From Plesiomonas sp051652165 (lineage in GTDB: Bacteria; Pseudomonadota; Gammaproteobacteria; Enterobacterales; CAMTGL01): a stretch of 64,000 nucleotides of DNA. The notes below the pieces were generated by a model. That model was given only the letters and a program-made list of their open reading frames with translations. It had not been told where the DNA came from and ran no database searches. Below, piece by piece: positions 1-9,444 of this stretch. Numbering within the stretch: position 1 is the stretch's first letter; each line of letters opens with the position of its first letter. Position numbers and translations under genes: made by a program. Where the stretch lies: positions 558,001 to 622,000 of the forward strand of contig NZ_JBOFTR010000004.1 in NCBI RefSeq assembly GCF_051652165.1. Direction: 5' to 3'.

Positions 1-27
1 GATTAATGCAAAAGATTGCTAGGTTGC

Positions 28-58
28 TTGATAAAAAACAGATCCAACACACTATAAT
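28..58 (+). promoter_or_regulatory. candidate sigma-70 promoter upstream of potA
   Basis: A TTGATA hexamer (28-33) and a perfect TATAAT (53-58) are separated by 19 bases, slightly longer than the optimum. It lies about 175 bases upstream of potA, so the operon would have a long leader. Inferred from motif only. Confidence 0.35.
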
Positions 59-234
59 TTGTGCTTTAGAGATGAAAAGAGGAAAATTATCCAGTTAAAG
101 GGAAAACGGCTTTCCATTCTGGGGCGTTACCCTTATTATTCGCGCTCTTTTTTATACTCAGTGGCATCTTTGGTTAACAGTCTTTTCCAAAGATGGTTCT
201 ATCTGTACACATTAAGGATAGAGTAAGAAGCTAA

Positions 235-1353
235 ATGACTGAAAAACGTTCTCATTCGCCGGTAGTAGAACTCCGAGCCATTCGTAAAGGATTTGATGGT
301 AAGGATATCATCTCGAATCTTGATCTCACCATTAATGACGGTGAATTTTTAACCATCTTAGGGCCTTCAGGTTGCGGAAAAACAACTGTTCTGCGCTTAA
401 TTGCAGGGCTTGAAAATGCTGATGAAGGTCGTATTATTCTTGATAACCAAGATATTACTGATATCTCGGCAGAACATCGCCACGTCAATACCGTATTCCA
501 AAGCTATGCACTCTTTCCCCATATGTCGGTGTTTGAAAATGTTGCTTTTGGTCTGCGTATGCAAAAAGTTCCTACCCACCAAATTGAACCACGCGTGATG
601 GATGCACTTCGCATGGTGCAACTTGATGATATGGCAACTCGCAGTCCGCATCAGCTTTCCGGTGGGCAGCAACAGCGTGTTGCTATTGCACGTGCAGTAG
701 TCAACAAGCCAAAGATATTATTGCTTGATGAATCACTCTCAGCACTTGACTACAAACTGCGTAAGCAGATGCAAAATGAACTAAAAGCCTTACAACGCAA
801 ACTCGGTATCACGTTTGTTTTCGTTACGCATGATCAAGAAGAAGCCCTGACCATGTCAGATCGCATTATTGTTATGCGTGATGGTCGCATTGAACAAGAC
901 GGAACACCACGCGAGATCTATGAAGAGCCACGCAACTTATTTGTAGCCCACTTTATCGGTGAAATTAATATTTTCACAGCTAATATTATCGCGCGTGTTG
1001 ATGTTGATCGCGTGCTGGCCAATGTCGAAGGCCGTGAATGCCATATTCATAATGTCATGATGGATGTATCGGCAGGTGATAAGGTTAATGTATTGCTGCG
1101 CCCTGAAGATTTGCGGATTGACGAAATCCACAACACCGATCAGGTAGATGGCATCATTGGTTATGTTCGTGAACGTAACTATAAAGGTATGACATTAGAC
1201 TCTACCGTTGAACTTGAAAGTGGTAAATCAGTCATGGTCAGTGAATTTTTTAATGAAGATGATCCTGATGTTGATCACTCACTCAACCAAAAAGTTGCTG
1301 TAACATGGGTTGAAAGCTGGGAGGTGGTACTCGCCGATGAAGACAACGCGTAA
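235..1353 (+). CDS. potA: spermidine/putrescine ABC transporter ATPase PotA
   Basis: Cytoplasmic ATPase that powers polyamine import through PotBC. Of 372 residues, the N-terminal part is an ABC domain with Walker A GPSGCGKTT (about residues 43-51), signature LSGGQQQR (about 141-148) and Walker B ILLLDE. The C-terminal third is the TOBE-like regulatory domain found in PotA/CysA/MalK-type ATPases. Length matches the family (E. coli about 378). First gene of potABCD; its 3' end overlaps potB by 17 bases, which suggests translational coupling. Assignment to polyamines rather than another substrate rests on PotB, PotC and PotD behind it. Confidence 0.95.
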   Translation: MTEKRSHSPVVELRAIRKGFDGKDIISNLDLTINDGEFLTILGPSGCGKTTVLRLIAGLENADEGRIILDNQDITDISAEHRHVNTVFQSYALFPHMSVFENVAFGLRMQKVPTHQIEPRVMDALRMVQLDDMATRSPHQLSGGQQQRVAIARAVVNKPKILLLDESLSALDYKLRKQMQNELKALQRKLGITFVFVTHDQEEALTMSDRIIVMRDGRIEQDGTPREIYEEPRNLFVAHFIGEINIFTANIIARVDVDRVLANVEGRECHIHNVMMDVSAGDKVNVLLRPEDLRIDEIHNTDQVDGIIGYVRERNYKGMTLDSTVELESGKSVMVSEFFNEDDPDVDHSLNQKVAVTWVESWEVVLADEDNA

Positions 1354-2194
1354 GTTTCAAAATATTGTTATCACCACCATTGTTGCTTGGTTAGTGTTAT
1401 TTGTTTTTATTCCAAATCTCATGATTATTGGTACTAGTTTTCTAGTCCGTGATGATGCAAATTTAATCCAGCTTACTTTTACGCTGGATAACTATACCCG
1501 TCTGTTTGATCCACTCTACGCCGAAGTCATGTGGCATTCGCTCTCAATGGCCATGATCGCAACATTTTTGTGTCTGCTTATTGGATATCCATTTGCCTAT
1601 ACTATTGCACGAATGAAAGAGAAATGGCGGCCTATCATGCTCTTTTTAGTGATAGTCCCGTTTTGGACTAATTCTCTGATCCGTACATATGGTTTAAAAA
1701 TATTCATTGGTACAAAAGGTTTGCTTAATACGTTACTGCTTTCTGTTGGTATCATCGATCAACCTCTGCGGCTAATGTATACCGAAACGGCTGTTATTAT
1801 GGGGTTGGTGTATATTCTCTTGCCTTTTATGGTGCTGCCACTCTATTCCAGCATTGAAAAGCTCGATGATGCTTACATTGAAGCTGCACGTGATTTAGGT
1901 GCAAATAAACTTCAGCGTTTTATCAAAGTGATCCTTCCCCTGACAATGCCAGGGATTGTAGCCGGTTGCGTTTTGGTTTTACTTCCTGCCATGGGGATGT
2001 TTTATGTCTCTGATTTACTTGGCGGTGCAAAAAACTTATTAATTGGTAATGTAATCAAAAGCCAGTTCCTTAATATCCGTGATTGGCCATTTGGCGCGGC
2101 AACTAGCGTAACGCTAACACTATTGATGGGGCTATTGCTATTTATCTATTATCGAGTAGGAAAACTGCTCAATCGTAAGGGTGAGCTAGAATGA
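1337..2194 (+). CDS. potB: spermidine/putrescine ABC transporter permease PotB
   Basis: Inner-membrane permease, 285 residues with about six membrane helices and the EAA loop typical of importer permeases (EAARDLGA near residues 182-189). The start at 1337 (MKTTRKF) is preferred over an upstream in-frame start at 1310, because a GAGGTGG ribosome site (1321-1327) sits at proper spacing and homologues begin there. It overlaps potA by 17 bases and potC by 4 bases (ATGA), so the three are translated as a coupled set. Confidence 0.93.
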   Translation: MKTTRKFQNIVITTIVAWLVLFVFIPNLMIIGTSFLVRDDANLIQLTFTLDNYTRLFDPLYAEVMWHSLSMAMIATFLCLLIGYPFAYTIARMKEKWRPIMLFLVIVPFWTNSLIRTYGLKIFIGTKGLLNTLLLSVGIIDQPLRLMYTETAVIMGLVYILLPFMVLPLYSSIEKLDDAYIEAARDLGANKLQRFIKVILPLTMPGIVAGCVLVLLPAMGMFYVSDLLGGAKNLLIGNVIKSQFLNIRDWPFGAATSVTLTLLMGLLLFIYYRVGKLLNRKGELE

Positions 2195-2964
2195 TAGGAC
2201 GTATATTTCGTGGCGGTTTTATGCTTACGGTATATGCTTACTTGTATATTCCTATCGGCATTTTGATTGCTAACTCCTTTAATAAATCAAAATATGGCAT
2301 TAGGTGGGAAGGTTTTAGCCTTAACTGGTATGAGCGACTAATGAACAATGACAGCCTGATACAAGCTGCATTGCACTCCATTACTATCTCTGTGCTTTCA
2401 GCAACAATGGCAACACTGATTGGTGCTATGGCAGCCGTTGCGCTATTTCGGTATCGTTTCCGAGGTAAACCTTTTGTCAGTGGCATGTTGTTTGTAGTGA
2501 TGATGTCACCCGATATTGTCATGGCCATCTCACTCTTAGCACTGTTTGTTGTAGTAGGTATTTCGCTGGGTTTTTGGTCATTACTGTTTGCACATATCAC
2601 TTTTTGCCTTCCTTTTGTTGTGGTTACTGTGTACTCACGTTTGAAAGGATTTGATGTCAGAATGCTTGAAGCTGCAAAAGATCTGGGCGCAAGTGAAACC
2701 GTCATTTTACGTAAGATTTTGCTGCCATTAGCTATGCCTGCGGTTGCCGCTGGATGGCTGCTCAGTTTTACACTATCACTTGATGATGTTGTAGTGTCAT
2801 CTTTTGTGACTGGCCCAACCTACGAAATTTTACCACTGAAGATTTACTCTATGGTTAAAGTGGGTGTATCACCTGAAGTCAACGCACTCGCAACACTCAT
2901 GTTAGCGGGATCGCTAGTGTTGATCATTACAAGCCAGTTGTTGTTACGCAAAAAAGTGACATAA
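2191..2964 (+). CDS. potC: spermidine/putrescine ABC transporter permease PotC
   Basis: Second permease subunit, 257 residues, about six membrane helices, with its own EAA-type loop (EAAKDLGAS around residues 161-169) that docks to PotA. Overlaps the end of potB in ATGA. Ends 122 bases before potD. Pairing with PotB as a heterodimer is family knowledge. Confidence 0.93.
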   Translation: MIGRIFRGGFMLTVYAYLYIPIGILIANSFNKSKYGIRWEGFSLNWYERLMNNDSLIQAALHSITISVLSATMATLIGAMAAVALFRYRFRGKPFVSGMLFVVMMSPDIVMAISLLALFVVVGISLGFWSLLFAHITFCLPFVVVTVYSRLKGFDVRMLEAAKDLGASETVILRKILLPLAMPAVAAGWLLSFTLSLDDVVVSSFVTGPTYEILPLKIYSMVKVGVSPEVNALATLMLAGSLVLIITSQLLLRKKVT

Positions 2965-3086
2965 AAACTTACATATGTATTCAAACGTAGTGATATATCG
3001 TAAAATTGATATTTTAAAACTGGCTGGGGATAACACATTTTTTAATGATCCCCTCATTATTCTATTTACTTAGAGGAGAGTCTTGA

Positions 3087-4133
3087 ATGAAACGATGGTC
3101 ACGTCTTCTTGTTGCGGGGATGATGGCGCTCGGCATTCAAGTTGCGAATGCGGCAGAGAATAATGTGGTCTACTTCTATAACTGGTCAGAATATATCCCT
3201 TCTGGCTTGTTAGAAGAATTTACTAAAGAGACTGGAATCAAGGTAATTTACTCTACCTATGAATCTAACGAAACCATGTATGCTAAGCTCAAGACATTGG
3301 ATAAAGCCAATGCTTACGATCTTGTCGTACCTTCAACCTATTACGTAGATAAAATGCGTAAAGAGGGTATGCTACAAAAAATTGATAAAGCAAAGCTCTC
3401 TAACTATAAAAACTTAGACCCTGCTCTGCTTAACAAACCTTTTGACCCTAACAACGATTACTCCATTCCTTACATTTGGGGTGCAACAGGGATCGGTGTA
3501 AATACGGATGTGATTGATGCAAGCAGCGTCACATCATGGGCTGATCTGTGGAAGCCTGAATATGCCGGCAGCCTGCTGATGATGGATGATGCACGTGAAT
3601 TTTTCCATCTTGCACTGCGTAAATTAGGCTATTCAGCAAACACAACCGATCCAAAGCAGATTGAAGCAGCTTACCACGAGCTACAAAAACTGATGCCAAA
3701 TGTGCTGACATTCAATTCAGATTTCCCCGCAAACCCGTACATTGCTGGTGAAGTCAATCTGGGGATGCTGTGGAATGGTTCAGCCTATATGGCCCGTCAG
3801 GAAGGTACTCCTGTACAGATTGTCTGGCCAAAAGAGGGCGCTATTTTCTGGATGGATAGCCTAGCTATCCCTGTAAATGCAAAAAATACTGAAGGCGCGA
3901 CCAAGCTAATCAACTTCTTACTGCGCCCTGATGTAGCAGCAAAAGTGGCTGAAGAAATTGGCTACCCTACACCGGTTAAAGCCGCACAGCCGTTATTGCC
4001 AAAAGAGATGGTTTCCGATAAAACTATTTATCCGGAAGAAAAAACCATTTTGGCTGGTGAATGGCAAAGCGATGTTGGTTCAGCTAATGAACTGTATGAA
4101 AGTTATTTTCAAAAGCTCAAAGCCGGACGTTAA
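3087..4133 (+). CDS. potD: spermidine/putrescine-binding periplasmic protein PotD
   Basis: Periplasmic polyamine receptor that delivers ligand to PotBC. The 348 residues start with a clear signal peptide (MKRWSR, hydrophobic core, cleavage after ANA near residue 22). The mature part opens with VVYFYNWSEYIP, characteristic of PotD/PotF. No lipobox, so it should be soluble in the periplasm. The start is supported by GAGGAGAG about nine bases upstream. Last gene of the operon, followed by a strong terminator. The 122-base gap after potC may allow separate expression, as expected for a binding protein needed in excess. Confidence 0.95.
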   Translation: MKRWSRLLVAGMMALGIQVANAAENNVVYFYNWSEYIPSGLLEEFTKETGIKVIYSTYESNETMYAKLKTLDKANAYDLVVPSTYYVDKMRKEGMLQKIDKAKLSNYKNLDPALLNKPFDPNNDYSIPYIWGATGIGVNTDVIDASSVTSWADLWKPEYAGSLLMMDDAREFFHLALRKLGYSANTTDPKQIEAAYHELQKLMPNVLTFNSDFPANPYIAGEVNLGMLWNGSAYMARQEGTPVQIVWPKEGAIFWMDSLAIPVNAKNTEGATKLINFLLRPDVAAKVAEEIGYPTPVKAAQPLLPKEMVSDKTIYPEEKTILAGEWQSDVGSANELYESYFQKLKAGR

Positions 4134-4225
4134 TCGTCTACTGATAAGGAACGCATAATCGCACTATCGATGAGTAATCACACTGGTCATCAGGTGCGAT
4201 GATATCTTCTGCACCCTTGTTATAA

Positions 4226-4260
4226 AAAATGCCGATCACCACCATGATCGGCATTTTTTT
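4226..4260 (+). terminator. rho-independent terminator of potABCD
   Basis: The inverted repeat AATGCCGATCA / TGATCGGCATT with a short loop is followed by a run of T. It lies about 90 bases after the potD stop and also separates potD from convergent cobB. Confidence 0.85.
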
Positions 4261-4296
4261 ATCTGTTAATGTTAACGTTTTATCGGTAAACCATGA

Positions 4297-5202
4297 TTAA
4301 CAAACAACAGGTTTAGTCAACAGCGCGGCCACAAACTCCGGTACTAACTGGCTGGCAATACCATACTGTTTTTCCGCAAACTCACTTTGCACCAAACTTG
4401 GCTCTAAATTTAGCTCAACTGTATGTGCGCCACTCAAGCTTGCTTCATGCACAAAACCTGCTGCCGGATACACATTACCGGATGTCCCGATAGCAATAAA
4501 CACATCAGCATCTGCCAATGCGGTATAAATATCATTCATTCCTAATGGCATTTCACCAAACCAGACAATGTGCGGACGCAACAGTACGGGTATCTGACAA
4601 CAATGACAAGTATCATCAACAGTCAAATCCCCTTTCCAGTCAATTGTTTGGCCTGACTCAGAGCAACGTGCTTTTAATAACTCACCGTGCATATGGATCA
4701 CCCGCCGGCTCCCTGCTCTTTCATGCAAATTATCGATATTTTGTGTCACCAGTAAAAAATCATCACCCAATGCCTGCTCTAATCGAGCCAATGCAAGATG
4801 CGCAGCATTCGGTTCTAATGCCGGAGAAAGTAGCTCACTTCGGCGTAAATTATAAAATCGCTGAACTAATACAGGATCACGCAGATAACCTTCTGGTGTT
4901 GCGACATCTTCAATACGGTGCTCTTCCCACAACCCGTTTTGATCTCGAAAAGTACGAATGCCAGATTCAGCGGAAATACCGGCACCGGTTAATACAACAA
5001 CTTTTCCAATCTGATTATTGTTTTGCACACTGTAACCTCTTTCATTTTTAGCAAAAGATAGACTCAAGCGGTTCGCTTTTTTTCGATAAAAAAGCCAGAT
5101 ACGGCAACGTTGGCGTACTCTTTTTCTCATTGACCTTTTACCGCTTACCGACCCGAACACGCTATCTTCCCGATGCATAATCCACCGAAACATGATAACC
5201 AT
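4297..5202 (-). CDS. cobB: NAD-dependent protein deacylase CobB (sirtuin)
   Basis: Sir2-family deacylase removing acetyl/succinyl groups from lysines and giving O-acyl-ADP-ribose and nicotinamide. Seen: GAGISAESGIRTFR (NAD site), TQNIDNLHERAG, catalytic His in HMHGEL, a Cys-rich zinc segment (CHCC), and a class III Tyr/Arg pair in FYNLRR that in E. coli CobB allows desuccinylation. The frame is 301 aa; the sirtuin core starts near residue 65. The basic stretch before it (RKRVRQR..FYRKK) resembles the N-terminal extension of the long E. coli CobB isoform, so it is probably translated. The exact start (5202, or in-frame ATGs at 5193, 5178 or 5130) is uncertain. Confidence 0.93.
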   Translation of the reverse strand: MVIMFRWIMHREDSVFGSVSGKRSMRKRVRQRCRIWLFYRKKANRLSLSFAKNERGYSVQNNNQIGKVVVLTGAGISAESGIRTFRDQNGLWEEHRIEDVATPEGYLRDPVLVQRFYNLRRSELLSPALEPNAAHLALARLEQALGDDFLLVTQNIDNLHERAGSRRVIHMHGELLKARCSESGQTIDWKGDLTVDDTCHCCQIPVLLRPHIVWFGEMPLGMNDIYTALADADVFIAIGTSGNVYPAAGFVHEASLSGAHTVELNLEPSLVQSEFAEKQYGIASQLVPEFVAALLTKPVVC

Positions 5203-5317
5203 GTCATGCTAATAACAAAAAAGAAAGTTCGCCTTTAGTGTAACAACCACATTTCAACAGACTGCTAATGAGCAGATAATGGCTGACTCACTAGCAATCT
5301 GTGATTATTATCAAAGG

Positions 5318-6229
5318 TTATGATAAATGTAAAAATGCTGCCCCACGTACCCCACCAGCATCACCATGGCGAGCTTTAATTATCCGCGGCACTTTAGCCA
5401 CATTCAGCAAATGCTCTGGCAAACGCTTAGGTAACTCTTCATAAATCAACGCAAAGTTTGATAAGCCCCCACCGATAACAACAACATGTGGATCAAGCAC
5501 CGTCAGAATATTACCAAGACAAATAGCTAATAAATCGATAAAGCGATCAACATGCTGTAGAGCACATCGCTCTCCGGCATAGTAATGCTCAATAATTTCC
5601 TGTGCAGAAAGCTTTTCTGCAAAATAGTGAGCATAGAGAAGCTCAAAACCACGCCCAGAGAGATAATTATCAATACAACCCATTTTCTTGCAGCCACAAG
5701 AAAAAATAGGGGCATTCTCCATACCTAACAGCTTCAAGGCATCATAAGGTAAGCGGATATGGCCAACCTCACCTGCAATGTTGGCTCGTCCAGCATGTAC
5801 TTTACCATTGATAACAATCCCCCCCCCCACACCCGTACCTAAAATCAAGCCAAGCACAGAGGGATACTCTCGCAAATCGTCATCCCAGGCTTCAGACAAG
5901 GCAAAGCAGTTAGCATCATTTTCAATTCTAATTTCACGATCTAGAAGCACTTCAAGATCATGTTTTAACGTTTGCCCCATGGCTGCCGGAATATTTGATG
6001 TCAGCAATTTACCCGTATCAACATCAGCAATACCGGGGATACCAATTCCTATTTTCCCTTCTACGCCTAATTTTGCATCAGCAGCACGCACTAAATTTAC
6101 AATAGCAGATAAGAAATCATCATAGCTACTCGCTGGTGTCGTCACCCGTTCACGCATTACTCGTACTAAATCAGTATCAAATGCACCAAACTCAATTTTT
6201 GTTCCGCCAATATCCAAACCATAATACAT
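5318..6229 (-). CDS. nagK: N-acetyl-D-glucosamine kinase NagK
   Basis: ROK-family sugar kinase phosphorylating GlcNAc, especially that recovered from cell-wall turnover. 303 residues as in E. coli. Visible: DIGGTKIE (phosphate site, N-terminus), ENDANCFALSEAW (catalytic Asp), LGTGVGGGI, and the ROK zinc cluster CGCKKMGC. The C-terminus GDAGGVRGAAFLHL is close to the enteric protein. The ATG at 6229 is chosen because it matches homologues (MYYGLDIGG) and has AAGGA upstream; an earlier ATG at 6301 would add 24 unlikely residues. Functionally it pairs with nagZ later in the window. Same strand as cobB, about 115 bases apart. Confidence 0.94.
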   Translation of the reverse strand: MYYGLDIGGTKIEFGAFDTDLVRVMRERVTTPASSYDDFLSAIVNLVRAADAKLGVEGKIGIGIPGIADVDTGKLLTSNIPAAMGQTLKHDLEVLLDREIRIENDANCFALSEAWDDDLREYPSVLGLILGTGVGGGIVINGKVHAGRANIAGEVGHIRLPYDALKLLGMENAPIFSCGCKKMGCIDNYLSGRGFELLYAHYFAEKLSAQEIIEHYYAGERCALQHVDRFIDLLAICLGNILTVLDPHVVVIGGGLSNFALIYEELPKRLPEHLLNVAKVPRIIKARHGDAGGVRGAAFLHLS

Positions 6230-6526
6230 CGCACACGTCCTTATAAAGTTTACTGTATCGCTACAAACCCTGCTTATGCTGCGGTATTCATTAATAATCA
6301 ATAGGTTAATTATTGCACAAAACTAAAGTTGGTCGAACAAAATTAGAATATCAAGTGTAATATCATGGGCTATTTCGCAATTTATTGGCATAAACATAGC
6401 TGTTTCTGCTCTCCATCTTTTCAAGGTAGAATGAGCTACGTTCATCCGGTTGCTATAGCAAAATGCACTGTTTATTTACCGGCCTTACTCAATGAGTTAA
6501 TGCAATCTATTTGCAGGAGTAAAACA

Positions 6527-7117
6527 ATGAAATTAAAACAGGTGGCGGAAGCCGTATTACCGACGCCTTGGGGCGATTTTCGAATGATCGGTTTTGAAGA
6601 ACTCAAAACGGGAAAAGATCATGTTGCTCTGATTTTTGGTGATATCTCAGGAGACGATCCTGTTTTAGCGCGTGTTCACTCAGAATGCCTTACCGGTGAT
6701 GCCTTGTTCAGCTTGCGCTGTGATTGTGGTTTTCAACTTGAAGCAGCATTAACGCGTATTGCAGAAGAAGGTCGTGGAGTTTTGCTATATCATCGTCAAG
6801 AAGGACGAGGTATCGGCTTGCTAAATAAAATTCGTGCTTATGCATTGCAAGATCAAGGTGCTGACACAGTAGAAGCAAACCATCAGTTAGGGTTTGCAGA
6901 TGATGAGCGTGATTTTACTTTATGCTCAGACATGTTTACTCAACTTGGCGTTCAAAATATTCGTTTACTAACTAACAACCCTAAAAAAGTAGATATTCTA
7001 TCTGCAACTGGAATAAATATTGTCGAACGAGTCCCACTTTTAGTTGGTAAAAACCCCAAAAATGAGCACTATTTAGCAACAAAAGCGATGAAAATGGGGC
7101 ATATGCTCGATCAATAA
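6527..7117 (+). CDS. ribA: GTP cyclohydrolase II RibA
   Basis: Opens the GTP imidazole ring to give the first riboflavin-pathway intermediate plus formate and pyrophosphate. 196 residues, the stand-alone E. coli-type length without a RibB domain. The zinc site cysteines are in HSECLTGDALFSLRCDCG, and the GTP-binding region includes HRQEGRGIGL and TNNPKKV. The start at 6527 follows GGAG at 6516-6519 and matches homologues; the frame could extend upstream to 6365 but those residues are unlike the family. No FMN riboswitch was recognised upstream. Confidence 0.95.
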   Translation: MKLKQVAEAVLPTPWGDFRMIGFEELKTGKDHVALIFGDISGDDPVLARVHSECLTGDALFSLRCDCGFQLEAALTRIAEEGRGVLLYHRQEGRGIGLLNKIRAYALQDQGADTVEANHQLGFADDERDFTLCSDMFTQLGVQNIRLLTNNPKKVDILSATGINIVERVPLLVGKNPKNEHYLATKAMKMGHMLDQ

Positions 7118-7285
7118 TCCCTCTTTTATCATTAGATATTTTATACCTATATTTATTATTATAACTCTTCAACAATAGCACAAAAATACTAACATTACAG
7201 ACTGTATACTTCATATACTATATGTAATCATGATGAACTATACAGTCTACTGCTCATGTCGATATTAGTCGCATAAGGTTGGTAT

Positions 7286-7459
7286 ATGTCTGCAAATTTT
7301 TTGATACTGTTACTGATCTTTTTTTGTTTTCTTTTTATTGCCAATATCGTACAAAAAAAGCAGAAAAAACAGGCGATCATAAAAAAAATACGCTTAAAAC
7401 AGCAGCAGATTAACGATCAAAAAAGAAAATGGGATAGCATGATGAGGCGAGAAAAATAA
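7286..7459 (+). CDS. small single-span membrane protein (57 aa), unknown
   Basis: ATG at 7286 with AAGGT upstream opens 57 codons. Residues about 4-22 form one hydrophobic helix (FLILLLIFFCFLFIANIV), followed by a strongly basic, Gln/Lys-rich tail ending MMRREK. That makes it N-out or N-in with a cytoplasmic basic tail by the positive-inside rule. I do not recognise the family. It sits between ribA and the tRNA operon, on the strand opposite the tRNAs. The membrane-plus-charged-tail design looks like a real small protein, but expression is unproven. Confidence 0.5.
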   Translation: MSANFLILLLIFFCFLFIANIVQKKQKKQAIIKKIRLKQQQINDQKRKWDSMMRREK

Positions 7460-7530
7460 AATACACTACTATTTAGCAATATAAATAGTCTATGTATTTT
7501 ATGACAGAATAAGCGGATCTCTGAAGCAAG

Positions 7531-7558
7531 AAAAAACCACAGATTTCTCTGTGGTTTT
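7531..7558 (-). terminator. rho-independent terminator of the tRNA operon
   Basis: A perfect 11-bp inverted repeat (AAAACCACAGA / TCTGTGGTTTT, loop of 4) is followed, in the minus direction, by a T run. It lies 6 bases beyond the last tRNA-fMet. Confidence 0.88.
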
Positions 7559-7563
7559 AAATT

Positions 7564-7639
<76 letters not shown>

Positions 7640-7710
7640 ACTGATCTTTACTGTACTGATATTTGTTTTATGCCCTAAACAGCAAACAAAATATTTCTCT
7701 TCTTTTAAAC

Positions 7711-7786
<76 letters not shown>

Positions 7787-7851
7787 ACTGATCTTTACTT
7801 CAAATATTTATGTATCTTTAAGACCTAAGATGCATAAACACTGATTTTAAC

Positions 7852-7927
<76 letters not shown>

Positions 7928-7992
7928 ACTGATCTTTACTTCAAATATTTATGTATCTTTAAGACCTAAGATACATAAACACTGATTTTAAC

Positions 7993-8068
<76 letters not shown>

Positions 8069-8132
8069 ACTAATCTTTACCTTTCAGAAGTTTTACTCTA
8101 ATAAAACAAAAGCCAAACACCTGATTCTAAAC

Positions 8133-8208
<76 letters not shown>

Positions 8209-8238
8209 ACTAAATGTCACTTTTGCTAAACCGTAATT

Positions 8239-8312
8239 TGGAGGCGTGTTCCGGAGTCGAACCGGACTAGGCGGATTTGCAATCCGCTACATAACCACTT
8301 TGTTAACACGCC
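8239..8312 (-). tRNA. tRNA-Cys (GCA)
   Basis: 74 bases with encoded CCA. Anticodon loop TTGCAAA, acceptor GGCGTGT/ACACGCC. Nearly identical to E. coli cysT. Lies 2 bases behind tRNA-Gly, as in the enteric glyW-cysT pair. Confidence 0.97.
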
Positions 8313-8314
8313 TT

Positions 8315-8390
<76 letters not shown>

Positions 8391-8718
8391 ACTTACGACA
8401 TTTAACATGCTTTTACTTTCCCTTTAACTTCAACATGTTATGTTTATTTGTTACCGGGAACGGATGCAGATATTACCTGATTACTGCAGGATGTCAATAA
8501 ACTATTCTATCAAAAAAATGCAATTGCATGATAATCAAACGACTTGAGTGAATATCAATCAAATTGATGTTTTTTTATAAAAAGAATGTACCGATCACAC
8601 TTTACTTGTTCTAGTTTTAATACAGGTCTAAATTTAATATTTTCACTGGCTAGACCATTTCATCCGCATTTTTCGCTACACTGCATACATGTTCTTTATT
8701 TTAAGTTGATACTGACTC
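8391..8718. other. 328-base intergenic region, divergent promoters expected
   Basis: Between the first tRNA (minus) and the DUF3581-type gene (plus). It must hold the tRNA operon promoter and that of the plus-strand gene. I saw only weak hexamer matches and no other feature. Confidence 0.5.
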
Positions 8719-9441
8719 ATGTTTCTAGCTCCGTTTTATCACAGTAATCCTGAACACTTCTATTTTAGCCGTGAACAAGCCAGTGATTTTGCTAAAAAAG
8801 TTGCTGGTGATTTCAACCCTATTCATGATACAGACGCAAAGCGTTTTTGTGTTCCTGGTGATTTGCTATTTGCATTAACTATCAATAAGCTAGGTTTAAG
8901 CCAGAAAATGCACTTTGATTTTGCAGGAATGGTTACTGATGGTATCAACTTAACACTCTCACCTCAATCAAATGACCGCTGGTGTGTGACAGATCAACAG
9001 GGTAAAAATTACCTCAACCTAACACGGGCGGGTAATATCACAACCAATAAACAGATCACCGAGCAAGTGATTCGAAACTACGTTGCATTCTCAGGCATGA
9101 ATTTCCCGCATATCATGGTTCCGTTAATGGAACAATCACAGCATATGATCCATCCAACAAGACCCCTTGTTATTTACGAAAGCATGACTCTCGAAATGGA
9201 TTCGCTCGATTTTACCAATCCCACCGTTAAACTAAGTAATGCAACGATGGATATTGAAGGTAAACGTGGCAACGTAACGCTAGAGTTTATTTTTTCTGAA
9301 CAGGGAAAAGAGATTGGTGTTGGACGCAAACGTATGGTTGCCAGTGGCCTAATGCCTTATCAACAAGAGGCTATCGACGATCTCATCCAACGTTTTGAAC
9401 AGCGCAAAACAACTTTTATGCAACAGAGTAATGTCACATAA
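8719..9441 (+). CDS. DUF3581-type protein with MaoC/hot-dog-like N-terminus
   Basis: 240 residues of unknown function. Residues about 22-45 (FAKKVAGDFNPIHD) look like the hydratase signature of MaoC-type hot-dog proteins, where Asp and His form the catalytic pair, so binding or hydration of an acyl thioester is possible. I recall this architecture as the DUF3581 family of gammaproteobacteria. No signal peptide or membrane segment, so cytoplasmic. It ends only 3 bases from the convergent fadM, another hot-dog acyl-CoA enzyme, which fits a lipid role but does not prove it. Confidence 0.7.
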   Translation: MFLAPFYHSNPEHFYFSREQASDFAKKVAGDFNPIHDTDAKRFCVPGDLLFALTINKLGLSQKMHFDFAGMVTDGINLTLSPQSNDRWCVTDQQGKNYLNLTRAGNITTNKQITEQVIRNYVAFSGMNFPHIMVPLMEQSQHMIHPTRPLVIYESMTLEMDSLDFTNPTVKLSNATMDIEGKRGNVTLEFIFSEQGKEIGVGRKRMVASGLMPYQQEAIDDLIQRFEQRKTTFMQQSNVT

Positions 9442-9444
9442 GGC

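Noticed and set aside
4518..5051. 177-codon plus-strand frame opposite cobB
   Set aside because: Complement of conserved sirtuin sequence; no family resemblance and no ribosome site.
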